Position numbers and translations under genes: made by a program | Shown: in pieces, positions 1-7,372 of the stretch | Numbering within the stretch: the stretch's first letter is position 1 | Layout: each line of letters begins with the position of its first letter | The notes under the pieces: model-generated | The model's input: the letters and a program-made list of their open reading frames with translations, nothing else | Database searches by the model: none | Told to the model about the DNA's origin: nothing | NCBI GenBank assembly: GCA_002148405.1 | Contig: MUGG01000205.1 | Coordinates: forward strand, 1-34,901 | Source: Alkalinema sp. CACIAM 70d | GTDB taxonomy: Bacteria; Cyanobacteriota; Cyanobacteriia; Leptolyngbyales; Leptolyngbyaceae | Length of the DNA: 34,901 bases | Direction: 5' to 3'

Positions 1-510
1 TGCATCAGATGAGTTGAGCCACTCTATTAACTCACTCATCAGTATCGGAATATCTTCAGGACGGGGTGGTGCATAGTCAATTTTACGGGTTAGGGTATCT
101 ACCACAGGACATTCCTGAGTTCTATAATCGCTCTGCTTACCTCGCCGTCCTCGTCCACGGATAATTACAATTCGATGTAATTCCCGAATAAATCGCTCTG
201 TAATACTCGAATTAGTTTCAACAAATTCTTCTACTCGATCAAGTGCACGCCAATAATTTCGTACTTCTTGTTCAGCCTTACTTCCCTGGCGATCACTTTG
301 AGCAATTGCTTGCTGTACAGCTATCTCATCTAAAGGATTGCCTTCAATTTGTGTAGAGTTTAGTGTGCTTCTTTGTATAGCAGCGTGGCGTAATCGTAAT
401 GTTGTATCCGGAGGCAGGGGTAACACATCAATTACATTCTTTGCAGACTCGATCACTGCCACATTCTTGACTAGAGAATGACTGTAAGAGAAGCGAGGAA
501 TTAAAGGCAT
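1..510 (-). CDS. Fic-family protein, N-terminal part (cut by window edge)
   Basis: The minus-strand frame opens with ATG at 510 and stays open for 170 codons to the edge. The segment STQIEGN (residues 52-58) matches the inhibitory-helix motif [S/T]xxxE[G/N] of Fic proteins that carry the autoinhibitory helix N-terminally. A helix with IRELHR (108-113) and a segment ending in LMSELIEWLN (157-166) also fit the Fic_N/Fic layout. The catalytic HPFxxGNGRxxR loop would lie outside the window, so activity cannot be judged. Fic enzymes usually transfer AMP or another phosphate-containing group onto target proteins; the target here is unknown. The gene follows ccmN by 27 bp on the same strand and could be read through from it. 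No clear Shine-Dalgarno is visible, and its base composition looks more AT-rich than the ccm genes, which suggests a later insertion. Confidence 0.8.
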   Translation of the reverse strand, partial: MPLIPRFSYSHSLVKNVAVIESAKNVIDVLPLPPDTTLRLRHAAIQRSTLNSTQIEGNPLDEIAVQQAIAQSDRQGSKAEQEVRNYWRALDRVEEFVETNSSITERFIRELHRIVIIRGRGRRGKQSDYRTQECPVVDTLTRKIDYAPPRPEDIPILMSELIEWLNSSDA

Positions 511-537
511 TTAGTTTTCGCTTGAATTATTCTTGTC

Positions 538-1917
538 TCACCGCCCCATCATTTTGCCAAGCATTTGGTTCACGTAGGCCTGACCATAAACTTGCTTAGG
601 GGTCTTAGGGACTAGGGCATCCGTGGGGTCTTCTGGGTTCGCGGATGGATTGGGTGGAATGTTAGGCTGAGCGTTGTTTTGGGAATTGGGCTGTCCCCAG
701 GAGGCACCCGGTTGCGTAAACCCATTGGGTGCTCCGATGGGCGCTCCGATCGATGCACCAGTTCCGTATCCTCCCTGCATTTCTGTATCCGACAGATCCG
801 ACTCACTGTAATTGCCAGAGTTGTAATTGCCAGAGTTGTAATTGCTGCCGATCGACCCGTTCCCTTGCCAAACCTGACCGGTTGCGTGGGTAGGTTGAGG
901 ATGGGCACTAATGGGGGAAGGATCGCTATCGTTCAACCAGGAATTAGTTTCCGTGGATGTGGCAGGCGGGTTGGGATAGGACGAGAAAAATTGGGTGGAA
1001 TTGGGATGATTTGGTTGGGGGTGGGCACTCGCCGGAGGAGGTGTCGGATCAGCAAAGGGGGGGCTGGCCGTCGAAGGATTCGGAGTGCTGGGATAGGGTG
1101 GGAACGGTGCAGAATGGGGCCGATCGCTCCAGGGATTGGCCTCAAAGGGCTCAAAGCTCTGATCCGGCATGGAAACCCGACAGGTTGTTTCCCCCGCTGG
1201 ATTATCTGTTGGATCCCATGGATTTGGGTCACAGGGTTGCCAGGGCTGGCCAGAATTGTCGGTCACGCCCCGAGGATTTTCGGCGATCGGATCTTGCGGT
1301 GAAGCAATCTCTTGTCCAGTGGATGAAGCCGTCGGTGTAGCGGAAGCTTCAGGCGTTCCCCAAGGATCAGAAAAGTCTAAATTTTGGGATACTGTAGGAC
1401 TTGATTTCGATCCAGCAGTAGACGGGCTATAAAACCCGTTATTAAAATCCTGTTGACTGAAAGAAGGGCTAGGGGAGCTCTGGTATCCATGGGCTGAGGT
1501 GCTATCCGGTTCAGCGTCATTCATGGGAATGCCATTCAGCAGCGCATCCAAATCCGTTTGACGGCTGCGATCGCCCACCACCGTTCCCGATTCCAGAATG
1601 GTTCCCGCATTCACTGTGGAATCTAACACCGTCACCGCAGACCCTAGACAGGCTCGTGCGCCGATCGACACATCCCCAATCAGCAAAACACCGGCCCCTA
1701 GATTAGCCCCCTCATTGATCGTAATGGTGCCGTGGGAGGCGTGAATCACCGAACCCAAGCCAATGCAAACCCCAGAGCGGATAATAATCCGACTACCTGG
1801 GTCAGCTTGCAGCAAAACACCCGGCGCGATCGCAGCCCCTGGATGAACCACTACATCACCGCTAACGCAGTACTGCGTCGTATTAATCGGTTCAAAGTGG
1901 AGGGACTGCGGAAACAT
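538..1917 (-). CDS. ccmN: CcmN, carboxysome assembly protein with very long disordered linker
   Basis: CcmN bridges the CcmM/Rubisco core and the CcmK shell of the beta-carboxysome. Residues about 15-120 show left-handed beta-helix hexapeptide repeats (for example VVVHPGAAIAPGVLL). The last ~20 residues (about 436-459, containing KQVYGQAYVNQMLGKMM) form the amphipathic encapsulation peptide expected for CcmN. Between them lies a linker of about 305 residues rich in Pro, Ser, Asn, Thr and Gly, with repeated Pro-Trp motifs (DPWG, QPWQ, NPWD, NPWS) and small repeats (NYNSGNYNSGNY; SAHPQP twice). Other CcmN proteins are usually well under 300 residues, so 459 is unusually long. The gene starts 45 bp after ccmM and is the last carboxysome gene of the operon. 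Identification rests on both ends and position. Confidence 0.95.
   Translation of the reverse strand: MFPQSLHFEPINTTQYCVSGDVVVHPGAAIAPGVLLQADPGSRIIIRSGVCIGLGSVIHASHGTITINEGANLGAGVLLIGDVSIGARACLGSAVTVLDSTVNAGTILESGTVVGDRSRQTDLDALLNGIPMNDAEPDSTSAHGYQSSPSPSFSQQDFNNGFYSPSTAGSKSSPTVSQNLDFSDPWGTPEASATPTASSTGQEIASPQDPIAENPRGVTDNSGQPWQPCDPNPWDPTDNPAGETTCRVSMPDQSFEPFEANPWSDRPHSAPFPPYPSTPNPSTASPPFADPTPPPASAHPQPNHPNSTQFFSSYPNPPATSTETNSWLNDSDPSPISAHPQPTHATGQVWQGNGSIGSNYNSGNYNSGNYSESDLSDTEMQGGYGTGASIGAPIGAPNGFTQPGASWGQPNSQNNAQPNIPPNPSANPEDPTDALVPKTPKQVYGQAYVNQMLGKMMGR
811..845. repeat. 15-bp tandem repeat inside ccmN linker
   Basis: Two perfect adjacent copies of ATTGCCAGAGTTGTA (811-825, 826-840) plus a partial third copy encode the NYNSG repeats of the CcmN linker. 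The 15-bp period keeps the frame, so linker length could change by slippage without a frameshift. Confidence 0.9.
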
Positions 1918-1962
1918 CGCGATAGGCTCAAAATGAAGGAACTACTTCCCAGGGTTAAGGAA

Positions 1963-3285
1963 CTATTTCCCAGGTTTTTGGATAACGGCTTCCAGCACCC
2001 GGCGCTTAGACCCGTCGGTGCCGACGATGCGGACGTACATGCCAGCATAGTCAGCCAAGATCGCCTCTACATTGGCGATCGCGCCAGACTCATTGCTCGC
2101 CTGCACGACGCCCGCCGTTTGCCAGGAGTTGATCCGGAAACGACGTTGGTCAGCATATTCCAGCGTAATCTTGTGACCAGCGCGCACCAATTGGCGAATC
2201 TGATCCACAGTCTGGGCACTCAAGCTGCCTGCGGAAACCGGAGCACTGGCTGCCGGAGCACTGTAGCTAGCCCCATAGCTGGCGCTGCTAGCTGCTGCGG
2301 GCGCTTTTGCACCGGGACGATGCACCACGACTTCAGCCAAACGCTTCTTGGCACGGGTATCGACCCCAATCAAGCGAACGTAATCATTGCCGTGCTGGGC
2401 AATGAAGCTATTCACTGCGTTAGCAATCTCACCGGCGCTGCGACCTTGGATAGGCGGAACCGTTGTCCAAGAAGACGCACGGTAGCGGCGCTGATCCGCG
2501 TATTCCAACCCAATTACCGCACCTTGGTTCAGCAATTGCTGAATTTGACCGACTAAATCACCACTGGCCGCAGGAGCAGACACACTAGCTGCGCTAGAGA
2601 ATCCGTTGGAGGATGCAGAAGACGTGCTCACCGTTGCCTGTCCATTGGGACGCTGGACGATCGCTTCCATCAAGCGCTTTTTCGCCACTGGATCAACGCC
2701 CACAATGCGAACATAATTGCCCACCTGCTGAGCCAAGATGCGATTGAGTTCTGCCATTACCCCGGATTCCCCAGAAGATTGGAGAAATCCAGCATTCTGC
2801 CAAGAGGAGGTCTGGAATTGACGCTTGTTGGCGTACTCGACGGCAATCTTGCCGCCGCGACCTAGGACTTGCCGGATCTGAGCCGAGAGAGAGCCATCCA
2901 CCGTCGCTGCTGCCGCTGGCTTGTGGCCGTTGGAAGCATAGCTAGGAGCTGCTGTATAGCCATTGTTAGAAGCTGCACCACTAAAGGTCAAAGGTGCATC
3001 CTCTGGCCGTTGAATGATTTTCTCCATCACCCGTTTTTTGGCTTTCGCGTCGATGCCAATCAACCGGACGTATTCTCCGGCATGATCGGCTAAACAGGAT
3101 TGAAGTTCACCTAGCACCGCAGATTCTGCGGTCGCTTGAATGGGAGAACAGCTCTTCCATCCACCGTTCTGAAACTGACGCTTGTTAGCGTGCTCGGTGC
3201 CGATGCGGTAGCCCTGCGCCAAGAGTTGACGCACGTGATCCACCACTTCCGCTACTGGACTTTTAGACTGATAGGTAGTAGCCAT
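1963..3285 (-). other. ccmM: Candidate internal start giving short CcmM (four SSUL domains only)
   Basis: Beta-cyanobacteria make a short CcmM lacking the carbonic anhydrase domain from an internal start in the same gene. Here ATG at 3283-3285 (Met209) sits right between the carbonic anhydrase domain and SSUL1 and would give 440 aa. I see no strong Shine-Dalgarno before it, so the exact internal start is inferred from position only. Confidence 0.5.
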
Positions 3286-3909
3286 GTCGTTTTTAATCGG
3301 AAGGATACAAGCAGTGTCTTCGGCGCAGTGATAGCCCGATCGCAGCGCTTCGTTAACCCCAATCACATGCTTAGCGAAGTGCTTGTCCTGCTCCTGCACG
3401 TCTGGCAGGCGATCGGCTTGCTGCTGGTTGGTAATGATTGACCCAGAGGGAACATATTTCCCTGGCGGAATCTCCACATCTTGGATCAGGCAATGCATCA
3501 TCACGATCGAACCCGCGCCTACCCGTGCGTTAAACACCGTAGACCGAAAGCCAATGAAGCAGCGATCGCCAATGTAGGCGGGCCCATGCACCAAGGCCAT
3601 ATGGGTGATGGATGAGTTGCTCCCAATCCAAACCGAATAGGATTCACCGTCGTCTCCCATGACACGACCCTGCTCAAGGCCGTGAACGACCACCCCATCC
3701 TGCAAATTGGCATTATGACCAATGTGGAACGGTGTCCCTTCATCTGCCCGCACGGAGGTTCCAGGTGCAATCAGCACGTTTTCTCCAACCCGCACATCTC
3801 CAATCAAATTAGAGAAGACATGCACGTAAGCAGACTCATGAATTTTAGGTTCCGCGAGGGTGCGTGACCAGGGAGTCGGCGGAGCCGCAAAAGAAGCTTG
3901 GGCTACCAT
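1963..3909 (-). CDS. ccmM: CcmM, gamma-carbonic anhydrase-like scaffold with four RbcS-like domains
   Basis: CcmM condenses Rubisco and scaffolds carboxysome assembly. I chose ATG at 3909 (MVAQASFAAP, 648 aa) because GGGAG lies about 10 bases upstream; an upstream in-frame ATG adds 14 unlikely residues. Residues 1-205 are a gamma-carbonic anhydrase left-handed helix with candidate zinc ligands His76, His103 and His108 (THMALVH). Cys195 and Cys201 match the disulfide pair needed by active CcmM carbonic anhydrases. Four RbcS-like (SSUL) domains follow at about 221-301, 341-421, 451-532 and 565-645, joined by Ala/Ser-rich linkers. Only the first has a cysteine pair, Cys254 and Cys272, 18 apart, the spacing of the redox pair in Synechococcus elongatus SSUL1. 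Met209, just before SSUL1, is a candidate internal start for the short CcmM form. Confidence 0.97.
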   Translation of the reverse strand: MVAQASFAAPPTPWSRTLAEPKIHESAYVHVFSNLIGDVRVGENVLIAPGTSVRADEGTPFHIGHNANLQDGVVVHGLEQGRVMGDDGESYSVWIGSNSSITHMALVHGPAYIGDRCFIGFRSTVFNARVGAGSIVMMHCLIQDVEIPPGKYVPSGSIITNQQQADRLPDVQEQDKHFAKHVIGVNEALRSGYHCAEDTACILPIKNDMATTYQSKSPVAEVVDHVRQLLAQGYRIGTEHANKRQFQNGGWKSCSPIQATAESAVLGELQSCLADHAGEYVRLIGIDAKAKKRVMEKIIQRPEDAPLTFSGAASNNGYTAAPSYASNGHKPAAAATVDGSLSAQIRQVLGRGGKIAVEYANKRQFQTSSWQNAGFLQSSGESGVMAELNRILAQQVGNYVRIVGVDPVAKKRLMEAIVQRPNGQATVSTSSASSNGFSSAASVSAPAASGDLVGQIQQLLNQGAVIGLEYADQRRYRASSWTTVPPIQGRSAGEIANAVNSFIAQHGNDYVRLIGVDTRAKKRLAEVVVHRPGAKAPAAASSASYGASYSAPAASAPVSAGSLSAQTVDQIRQLVRAGHKITLEYADQRRFRINSWQTAGVVQASNESGAIANVEAILADYAGMYVRIVGTDGSKRRVLEAVIQKPGK

Positions 3910-3941
3910 AAAAAAATTCTCCCTGCTGCAATGCAAAAACA

Positions 3942-3969
3942 CCGGAAGCACAGGGTAAGTCAGCTCCGG
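3942..3969 (-). promoter_or_regulatory. Hairpin between ccmL and ccmM
   Basis: On the minus strand CCGGAGC pairs with GCTTCCGG (one bulged base) around a 13-base loop. It lies in the 102-bp gap between the ccmL stop and the ccmM start, with no U-tract. It could block RNA decay or partly separate ccmKL from ccmMN output; this is inference. Confidence 0.4.
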
Positions 3970-4011
3970 CGCTATTTCACATAGGAATTACCGTTGTGAA
4001 TTACCCGTGAA

Positions 4012-4311
4012 TTACCATTGGGTGCCTTTGTCGTAGAGACGTTGATTGTCAACGGTGACGGTATCAATGATGGCCACAACAGACGCATCGATCGGACGAT
4101 CACGATGACCTTCAACGTTGCGAGAACCACTCCCCCGACTAATCAGCACCCACTCACCTACCCCAGCGCCGACTTTGTCAGCCGCAACCTCGTAGACTGG
4201 CAAGGGACTACCTTCTTCGTCTAAAAGCTGCACCAGGAGAAATTTAACTCCCCCTAAGTTAGGCTCTTTTTGCGTGCTGACAACGGTGCCGCGAACTTTG
4301 GCGATTTGCAT
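4012..4311 (-). CDS. ccmL: CcmL, carboxysome vertex pentamer protein
   Basis: A 99-residue protein of the EutN/CcmL family, starting MQIAKVRGTVVST. The pentamer caps the vertices of the icosahedral carboxysome shell. The central YEVAADKVGAGVGEWVLI and the following ISRGSGSR segment are typical for the family. Length matches known CcmL (about 100 aa). It begins 7 bp after the ccmK stop, which suggests tight operon coupling, and is followed by 102 bp before ccmM. Confidence 0.97.
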   Translation of the reverse strand: MQIAKVRGTVVSTQKEPNLGGVKFLLVQLLDEEGSPLPVYEVAADKVGAGVGEWVLISRGSGSRNVEGHRDRPIDASVVAIIDTVTVDNQRLYDKGTQW

Positions 4312-4318
4312 TACGGCA

Positions 4319-4660
4319 TTACGGACGGTTCAGGGGACGGATACCACTTACGCTCTCACGAAAGGGTTCCACCGCCTCGGTGTAGCGAATGGGCAGAACG
4401 TATTCCAGGTTTTCGTGGGGACGAGCAATGATGTGAGTAGACAGGACTTGACCGCCGTTCACTCGCTTAACGTTTTCAATCCCAGCAGCAACCGAAGCTT
4501 GTACTTCAGAGACATCACCGCGAACAATCACGGTTACACGGCCAGAACCAATCTTTTCGTAGCCAACCAGGGTCACGCGAGCCGCTTTTACCATTGCGTC
4601 TGCGGCTTCCACCACGGCGGGGAAACCCAAGGTTTCAATCATTCCAACTGCAATAGCCAT
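4319..4660 (-). CDS. ccmK: CcmK, major carboxysome shell hexamer protein
   Basis: A single BMC domain of 113 residues. ATG at 4660 is chosen (MAIAVGMIETLGFP) because GGGAG precedes it by about 9 bases and it matches the universal CcmK N-terminus; an upstream start would add 12 unrelated residues. The pore loop KIGSG is at 36-40 and the core ends with ARPHENLEYVLPI. This is a CcmK1/CcmK2-type hexamer that tiles the shell facets and lets bicarbonate and RuBP through. The C-terminal tail (VEPFRESVSGIRPLNRP) is slightly longer than in a 103-residue CcmK2. Only one ccmK is present before ccmL, where many beta-cyanobacteria carry two in tandem; further ccmK and ccmO genes would have to lie elsewhere. 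Confidence 0.96.
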   Translation of the reverse strand: MAIAVGMIETLGFPAVVEAADAMVKAARVTLVGYEKIGSGRVTVIVRGDVSEVQASVAAGIENVKRVNGGQVLSTHIIARPHENLEYVLPIRYTEAVEPFRESVSGIRPLNRP

Positions 4661-4780
4661 CGTAATAACTCCCTTCCAATCAGTTCGTAATCGCACCGAA
4701 GTGCTTACTGAGGCGACAAAATCCCACGGGAAGAACCACGATGTTGAATTTTGTCTTAAGTTTCAATCTTGCTCCTATTA

Positions 4781-4809
4781 AGAATAGATGGGTGGGAACC
4801 CCTTGGCAA
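4781..4809 (-). promoter_or_regulatory. Predicted sigma70-type promoter of the ccm operon
   Basis: On the minus strand, TTGCCA (4809-4804) and TATTCT (4786-4781) are separated by exactly 17 bp. They match the -35 consensus at 5 of 6 and the -10 consensus at 4 of 6 positions. Transcription would begin near 4774, giving a leader of about 115 nt before ccmK. Prediction only. Confidence 0.45.
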
Positions 4810-4972
4810 TATAAAGTTCGATGATAGTTGTAAATCTCGCGCATTAAATCCGCTGATTGATTCGCTAACCCAAACCATGATCGATCGTCTGGGTTGACGG
4901 GGAAGCATCTGTAAAACATCTGTCAAGTCGCTCCTAAGTTCAGATAGCAACCTGTTCCCATGCAATTTCCCA

Positions 4973-5018
4973 GGGCAACCTGTGCTCCGGCTCCTCTGCC
5001 GAGCCCGATAGGTTACCC
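4973..5018. promoter_or_regulatory. Nested stem-loop in the ccmK/ndhF4 divergent region
   Basis: Outer arms GGGCAACCT (4973-4981) and AGGTTACCC (5010-5018) pair with one G-U or mismatch position. An inner stem GCTCCGGC (4984-4991) pairs with GCCGAGC (4998-5004) with one bulged C. The fold is possible on either strand. It lies upstream of the predicted ccmK start site, so it may belong to a separate transcript or to the ndhF4 leader, or act as DNA. Confidence 0.45.
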
Positions 5019-5270
5019 GAAACTACCCTTCTAGCGCCTCATGAAGAACATACATCTGACCCGATCGCAACAATCCTGTTTCCGACTTGGGCAAATAACA
5101 ATCGATCGGAACAAATCAATAGAAGAAAAGTTATAGTCTTGATAAGATTTTTGTCTAAGTTTCAGGAAAGCCATCTCCAGCCAACTTTCCGCCTCTATCC
5201 AGCCTGCCTGAACCGTTTTGACGTTTTACTTTCGCATGGGCAGGCGGTAAGGTGATGGTTAGATCTATCG

Positions 5271-5315
5271 CGTTCTGATGACTGAACGTATTTGGTCAGT
5301 TCAATGGTCAGAACG
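5271..5315. promoter_or_regulatory. 45-bp imperfect palindrome upstream of ndhF4, candidate operator
   Basis: CGTTCTGATGACTGAAC (5271-5287) is nearly the reverse complement of GTTCAATGGTCAGAACG (5299-5315), with 14 of 17 positions paired around an 11-bp spacer. Inside it GGTCAG repeats directly at 5294 and 5306, 12 bp apart. It ends 106 bp before the ndhF4 ATG, and an AT-rich element resembling a -10 box follows at about 5317-5322. LysR-type regulators (CmpR, NdhR/CcmR) control carbon genes in cyanobacteria and bind such paired sites; the identity of the binder is inferred. Confidence 0.55.
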
Positions 5316-5421
5316 GTTTATTTTTGCTCTCTGCATTGCTTCCCTGGATTGCTTGCTTTGAAGGATTGCGGCAGGGCTTTTCAACCAATCGAAGAAATCA
5401 CGACTCGCCAAGGGCAGTTAG

Positions 5422-7287
5422 ATGCATCAATTTCTCATTGAGACCAGTTGGCTGATTCCAATTTACGGACTAATCGGCGCATTGCTTACCTTGCCTTGGT
5501 CTACGGGGATTATCCGAACCACAGGGCAACGACCCGCCGCCTACATTAACATTGTCTCAACGCTCATTGCTTGTTTGCATGGGCTAGTGGTCTTTAATGC
5601 TGTTTGGGATCAGCCGCCCCAGCAGTTGGTACTGCCCTGGTTTCAAGCCGCTGATTTTAATTTAACGTTCCATATCCATTTGGACTCAATTAGTGTGGGG
5701 GCGATGGAAACCATCACCCTGCTGAGTCTTTTAGCCCAAATCTACGGAATGGGTTACCTCGAAAAAGATTGGGCCTTGGGTCGCTTTTACAGTTTGATGG
5801 GCTTTTTCGAAGCAGCGATGAGTGGGCTGGTGATTAGTGATTCGCTTTTCCTGACCTATGCGTTGTTGGAAATGTTGACACTGTCCACTTATATGTTGGT
5901 CGGATTTTGGTATGCCCAGCCCTTGGTTGTGACCGCAGCGCGCGATGCCTTTCTGACCAAACGGGTTGGCGATGTTCTGTTGCTCATGGGGGTGGTGAGT
6001 CTTGCTGTCTTTTCTAGCAGTCTCAACTTTGAGGATATTTATCGCTGGTCTGAAAACTCCGGCCTCACTCCGATCGCTGCTGGAGCCTTAGGACTAGCGC
6101 TCATGGCGGGCCCCACCGGGAAATGTGCTCAGTTCCCGTTGCACCTGTGGCTGGATGAGGCGATGGAAGGCCCCAACCCCGCATCCATTCTACGGAACTC
6201 TGTCGTAGTGGGCTGTGGAGCCTACGTGCTGATTAAGCTACAACCCGTTCTGACGATGTCACCCGTAACACAGGTGGCTTTGTTAACCCTGGGAACCATG
6301 ACCGCGATCGGTGCGTCTCTGGTGGCCTTAGCGCAAATTGACATCAAGCGGGCCGTTGCCCACTCTACCAGTGCCTTTCTAGGCTTGGTCTTTATTGCAG
6401 TGGGAATGCAATGGACAGACTTTGCACTGATTCTGCTGTTCACCCATGCGATCGCCAAAGCTTTACTGTTCATGAGTATTGGTTCCATTATTGCCACCAC
6501 TAGTTGCCAAGACATTACTGAACTAGGGGGACTCGCCCGTAAAATGCCCGCTACTACCCTCGCGTTTGGGGTGGGTTCCCTGGGGCTGATGGGATTATTT
6601 CCGCTGGCCACCTATTGGGCCATGTTACGAGGGGTGGAAACCTTTTGGAATGACAGTTTTTGGATTGTAGGCGTCATTTTGACTGTGAATGTTCTCACCA
6701 CGGTTAACTTGGTGCGGGTCTTTCGTCTGGTTTTTCTGGGAGAGGTACGCCCCAAAACCCGCCGTGCCCCGGAAGTTCCTTGGTCCATGGCAGTCCCTAT
6801 GGTCACTCTGAGTGTTGTAACGCTCCTGTTGCCCTTGGTAATGCAAAAGCTAGAACTCCTGCCCAATCCGAGCGATGTGAACTATGGTGCGGCTGGATTA
6901 CTGACTCTTTCAGGCATGTTGGGAATCGCGATCGGCAGCACCCTTAAGCTGGAACATGCTTGGATGCGATCGATTCAAGCCCCTGTGCGGTTCTTGCAGG
7001 ATTTATTAGCCTACGATTTCTACGTGGACAAGTTCTACAAAATCACGGTGGTATGGGCAGTGAGTACCTTGTCCCAGTTCACGTCTTGGTTTGATAAATA
7101 CATTGTCGATGGCTTTGTCAATCTAGTGGGCCTGGCCTCCATCTTTGGGGGGGAAAGCCTGAAATACAGTGCTTCAGGACGATCGCAGGCTTACATGCTC
7201 ACAATTCTGTTAGGAGTTGCCCTGATTGGCATTTTCCTCTCTTGGTCCAAGATTACTCTGACTGGATGGACTTTACCGGGTCTATAG
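5422..7287 (+). CDS. ndhF4: NDH-1 subunit NdhF4 (CO2-uptake type)
   Basis: A 621-residue polytopic membrane protein of the NuoL/NdhF antiporter-like family. It lacks the HVWLPDAMEGPTP form of respiratory NdhF1 and instead has HLWLDEAMEGPNPAS followed by an arginine-asparagine pair, as in NdhF3/NdhF4. It is the distal proton-pumping subunit of the NDH-1MS' complex in the thylakoid membrane and holds the CO2-hydration protein CupB on its cytoplasmic side. ATG at 5422 is preceded by AGGG about 9 bases upstream. The assignment to NdhF4 rather than NdhF3 rests on the short 378-residue Cup protein two genes downstream, on its closeness to ccm genes, and on the absence of a cupS gene after it. The start is 761 bp from, and divergent to, ccmK. 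Confidence 0.9.
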   Translation: MHQFLIETSWLIPIYGLIGALLTLPWSTGIIRTTGQRPAAYINIVSTLIACLHGLVVFNAVWDQPPQQLVLPWFQAADFNLTFHIHLDSISVGAMETITLLSLLAQIYGMGYLEKDWALGRFYSLMGFFEAAMSGLVISDSLFLTYALLEMLTLSTYMLVGFWYAQPLVVTAARDAFLTKRVGDVLLLMGVVSLAVFSSSLNFEDIYRWSENSGLTPIAAGALGLALMAGPTGKCAQFPLHLWLDEAMEGPNPASILRNSVVVGCGAYVLIKLQPVLTMSPVTQVALLTLGTMTAIGASLVALAQIDIKRAVAHSTSAFLGLVFIAVGMQWTDFALILLFTHAIAKALLFMSIGSIIATTSCQDITELGGLARKMPATTLAFGVGSLGLMGLFPLATYWAMLRGVETFWNDSFWIVGVILTVNVLTTVNLVRVFRLVFLGEVRPKTRRAPEVPWSMAVPMVTLSVVTLLLPLVMQKLELLPNPSDVNYGAAGLLTLSGMLGIAIGSTLKLEHAWMRSIQAPVRFLQDLLAYDFYVDKFYKITVVWAVSTLSQFTSWFDKYIVDGFVNLVGLASIFGGESLKYSASGRSQAYMLTILLGVALIGIFLSWSKITLTGWTLPGL

Positions 7288-7372
7288 CAGCCTCCTCTTG
7301 TCTTTAGCCGATGCTGCTGTTTCTAAATCTTCTCAACGACTGATTTATGTTCGCTTTTTCAGGTTCCCGCCC

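Larger units (their letters stand above)
4661..5421. other. 761-bp divergent intergenic region between ccmK and ndhF4
   Basis: No convincing gene is seen; the short frames here overlap on both strands and look like chance. The region holds a predicted ccmK promoter (4781-4809), a nested stem-loop (4973-5018) and a long imperfect palindrome (5271-5315). It must carry control for both the carboxysome operon and the CO2-uptake operon. Confidence 0.8.

Noticed and set aside
679..1432. Overlapping plus-strand frames opposite ccmN
   Set aside because: They mirror the low-complexity, GC-rich linker of ccmN; composition is Arg/Gly/Trp-rich and unlike a real protein.
1732..2556. Plus-strand frame of 274 codons opposite ccmN/ccmM
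   Set aside because: It lies antisense across the end of ccmM and the start of ccmN, both clearly coding, and its protein has no domain pattern.
4680..4965. Minus-strand frames upstream of ccmK
   Set aside because: Two frames overlap each other and the predicted ccmK promoter; no ribosome site or family resemblance.
4661..5421. tRNA or riboswitch in the ccmK/ndhF4 gap
   Set aside because: The stem-loop there lacks tRNA cloverleaf features and any riboswitch core that I know, such as the cobalamin box.
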